Shown here in pieces: positions 5,091 to 6,572 of a stretch of 6,572 bases of DNA. A program made the translations under genes and the position numbers. Under the pieces are notes generated by a model. It did no database searches, had not been told where the DNA came from, and saw only the letters and a list, made by a program, of their open reading frames with translations. Each line of letters begins with the position of its first letter. The stretch's first letter is position 1. Source of the DNA: CAZJNX01 sp964547415 (lineage in GTDB: Bacteria; Pseudomonadota; Alphaproteobacteria; Rhizobiales; Amorphaceae); assembly GCA_964547415.1 (NCBI GenBank), contig CAZJNX010000239.1, positions 1 through 6,572 of the forward strand, read 5' to 3'.

Positions 5091-5876
5091 ATGGACGAGG
5101 GCGAGATCCAGATGGTTCCGGCGCCGGAGGGGGGCCACCGCCTCGCCGTGCGCCACCTGCCGGGGCGCGCGCCCGGGGTCCTGTGGCTGGGCGGCTTCAT
5201 GTCGGACATGGACGGCACCAAGGCGCGGGCGCTCGCCGCCTGGGGCTCCCAGGAGCGGCGGGCCGTCACCCTGTTCGACTATTCCGGCCACGGCCGGTCG
5301 GAGGGCGCCTTCACCGACGGCACCATCTCCCGCTGGCTCGCCGAGGCGCGGGCCGTGTTCGACCTGTTCGCGACCGGGCCGACGGTGCTCGTGGGCTCGT
5401 CCATGGGGGGCTGGCTCGCCCTCCTCCTCGCGCAGGCGCTCCGGCACGAGGCACCCGACCGCGCGGCGGAGCAGCTCGCGGGGATGGTGCTGATCGCGCC
5501 CGCGGTGGACTTCACCGAGACCTTGATGTGGGACACCTTCTCCGAGGAGGTGAAGAAGCGCATCGAGGCGGAGGGCGTGTGGCACATGCCGTCGGCCTAC
5601 GGGGCGCCCTATCCCATCACCCGCGCCCTGATCGAGGACGGGCGGCGCCACCTGATGATGGGGGGCGCGATCGAGCCGGGCTGCCCGGTCCACATCCTCC
5701 AGGGCGGGGAGGACGAGGACGTGCCGTGGAGCCACGCCCTCGACCTCGTGACCGCCATCGCCCGGGACGACGTGGTGTTCACGCTGGTGAAGGACGGGGA
5801 CCACCGCCTGTCCCGCCCCTCGGACGTCGAGCGGCTGGTGGCGGCGGTGGAGAGCGTCACGGACGAGCACGAGTGA
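5091..5876 (+). CDS. Alpha/beta hydrolase (serine esterase/thioesterase-like, ABHD10-like)
   Basis: The 261-residue product is a single-domain cytoplasmic alpha/beta hydrolase with no signal peptide or membrane segment. The oxyanion-side loop is LGGFMSDM (33-40), followed by FDYSGHGRSEG (62-72). The nucleophile elbow is GSSMGG with Ser104. The acid is probably Asp208 in GGEDEDVPW (205-213), and the base His238 in DGDHRLS. A lid-like insertion (about 140-190) lies between the nucleophile and the acid. The pattern resembles the ABHD10 group, whose mammalian member is a mitochondrial deacylase, but the bacterial substrate is unknown. ATG 5091 follows a purine-rich run (AAGGAAAGGGGG, 5076-5087) that serves as the ribosome-binding site. 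I recall this hydrolase near infC in related bacteria, usually next to it; here a glycosyltransferase gene stands between. Its stop overlaps the opposing transporter gene. Confidence 0.88.
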   Translation: MDEGEIQMVPAPEGGHRLAVRHLPGRAPGVLWLGGFMSDMDGTKARALAAWGSQERRAVTLFDYSGHGRSEGAFTDGTISRWLAEARAVFDLFATGPTVLVGSSMGGWLALLLAQALRHEAPDRAAEQLAGMVLIAPAVDFTETLMWDTFSEEVKKRIEAEGVWHMPSAYGAPYPITRALIEDGRRHLMMGGAIEPGCPVHILQGGEDEDVPWSHALDLVTAIARDDVVFTLVKDGDHRLSRPSDVERLVAAVESVTDEHE

Positions 5877-6537
5877 CAGGCTCGGCCGGCGGGGCGCGCA
5901 TGGCGAGCCACACCCCGGCGGAGGCGAGCGCCATCCCGCCCCACAGGACGGGCGGTACCGCCTGGCCGAGGAACACCCAGCCGAGGAGCGCGGCGATGGG
6001 CGGGACGAGGTAGAGGAGGCTCGCCACCCGCGCCGCCTCCCCGTAGCGCACCATCACCAGGAACAGGCTGAGGGCGACGAGGGAGGTGCCGACCGCGAGG
6101 TACCCCACGGCCGCGACGAGGCCGACGGTGAGGTCGAAGCGGAAGCCCTCGAGGAGGATCGCCATCGGCACCGTGCAGGCGGCGGCGACGGCGAACTGGA
6201 TGGTGTTGACCGCGACCGGGTGGTGCTTGCCGCCGAAGCGCCGGTCGAGGAGGGTGGCGGTGGTGAAGGCGGCGAGCGCGCCGAACACGATGAGCAGCGC
6301 GGGCAGCGGGAAGGCGCCGATCTCCCCCCGCGACAGGATGACGACGGCCGCCCCCGCGAGGCCGAGGACGAGCCCGGCCCAGACGCGGCCGGCCACCTTC
6401 TGCCCGGCGAGGCGCGGGGCGAGGAGCGCCGTCAGCACGGGCTGGAGCGACAGGACGAGGGCCACCACGGCGAGCGGCACCCCGCTCGCGAGGGCGATCC
6501 AGCTGCACGAGAAGTGGGGCATCCATCCGGGGCGCAT
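5857..6537 (-). CDS. EamA/DMT-family transporter, apparently 5'-truncated
   Basis: The 226-residue product (from ATG 6537) is an inner-membrane protein of the drug/metabolite transporter superfamily, whose members export small metabolites. Typical EamA proteins have about 290-300 residues and ten helices in two repeats. Here the sequence enters within the third helix (CSWIALASGVP), continues with ALVLSLQPVLTALLAP (26-41), and shows roughly eight membrane segments (about 10-20, 21-40, 52-69, 77-96, 108-129, 135-160, 170-190, 197-214). The first two helices, about 70 residues, are missing. A TGA at 6561-6559 closes the frame just upstream. ATG 6537 has no clear Shine-Dalgarno; TTG 6552 and ATG 6522 are alternatives. 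Beyond 6540 the DNA becomes AT-rich (13 G/C in the last 32 bases) and no longer looks coding. It may be a pseudogene broken by a deletion, rearrangement or frameshift, or a real short form. Confidence 0.75.
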   Translation of the reverse strand: MRPGWMPHFSCSWIALASGVPLAVVALVLSLQPVLTALLAPRLAGQKVAGRVWAGLVLGLAGAAVVILSRGEIGAFPLPALLIVFGALAAFTTATLLDRRFGGKHHPVAVNTIQFAVAAACTVPMAILLEGFRFDLTVGLVAAVGYLAVGTSLVALSLFLVMVRYGEAARVASLLYLVPPIAALLGWVFLGQAVPPVLWGGMALASAGVWLAMRAPPAEPVTRARP

Positions 6538-6572
6538 CCGCGTTATGCTCAACTTGCTTCAGGATATGACAA

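Noticed and set aside
3721..5493. 590-codon plus-strand frame opposite the glycosyltransferase
   Set aside because: It is antisense to a clear GT4 gene, and the product is low-complexity Arg/Gly/Ala. It also runs out of frame into the hydrolase gene.

Overview
The window is about 70% G+C and reads as a chromosomal piece of a GC-rich alphaproteobacterium, probably of the order Hyphomicrobiales (Rhizobiales). This rests on three things: real genes strongly prefer G/C at third codon positions, many antisense frames stay open by chance, and translation factor IF3 lies close to a divergent alpha/beta hydrolase, an arrangement I recall from that order. The taxon is an inference, not a match.

Layout. 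Positions 1-530 (minus) hold the N-terminal part of a NaChBac/NavAb-type voltage-gated ion channel, cut by the window edge just before its selectivity filter. Positions 531-1049 hold no gene; they contain two strong GC-rich hairpins and then an AT-rich stretch with nested inverted repeats that looks like a promoter/operator. A periplasmic P19/Tp34-type iron-binding protein follows (1050-1568, plus) and converges on a MutT-type Nudix hydrolase (1652-2089, minus), with a hairpin between them. Positions 2090-3059 form a gap of about 970 bp with no credible gene; it holds a 17-bp tandem duplication and a weak resemblance to a decayed cobalamin riboswitch. Next come infC (3060-3605, minus), which starts at a non-canonical ATT codon, and a family 4 glycosyltransferase (3730-4989, minus, GTG start). 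Divergent from the latter is an alpha/beta hydrolase (5091-5876, plus). Its 3' end overlaps by 20 bp the convergent end of an EamA/DMT-family transporter (minus) that lacks its first membrane helices and abuts an AT-rich tail at the right edge.

How the genes relate. No pathway or multi-gene system ties the window together. It is a mix of housekeeping genes (infC, mutT) and single-gene functions: ion channel, iron binding, envelope glycan synthesis, esterase/thioesterase, exporter. I saw no mobile element, tRNA, rRNA or CRISPR array, and I do not see a convincing new system. The points that most deserve a second look are the 5'-truncated transporter at the right edge, the ATT start of infC, the inverted repeats upstream of the iron protein gene, and the large gap beside infC.
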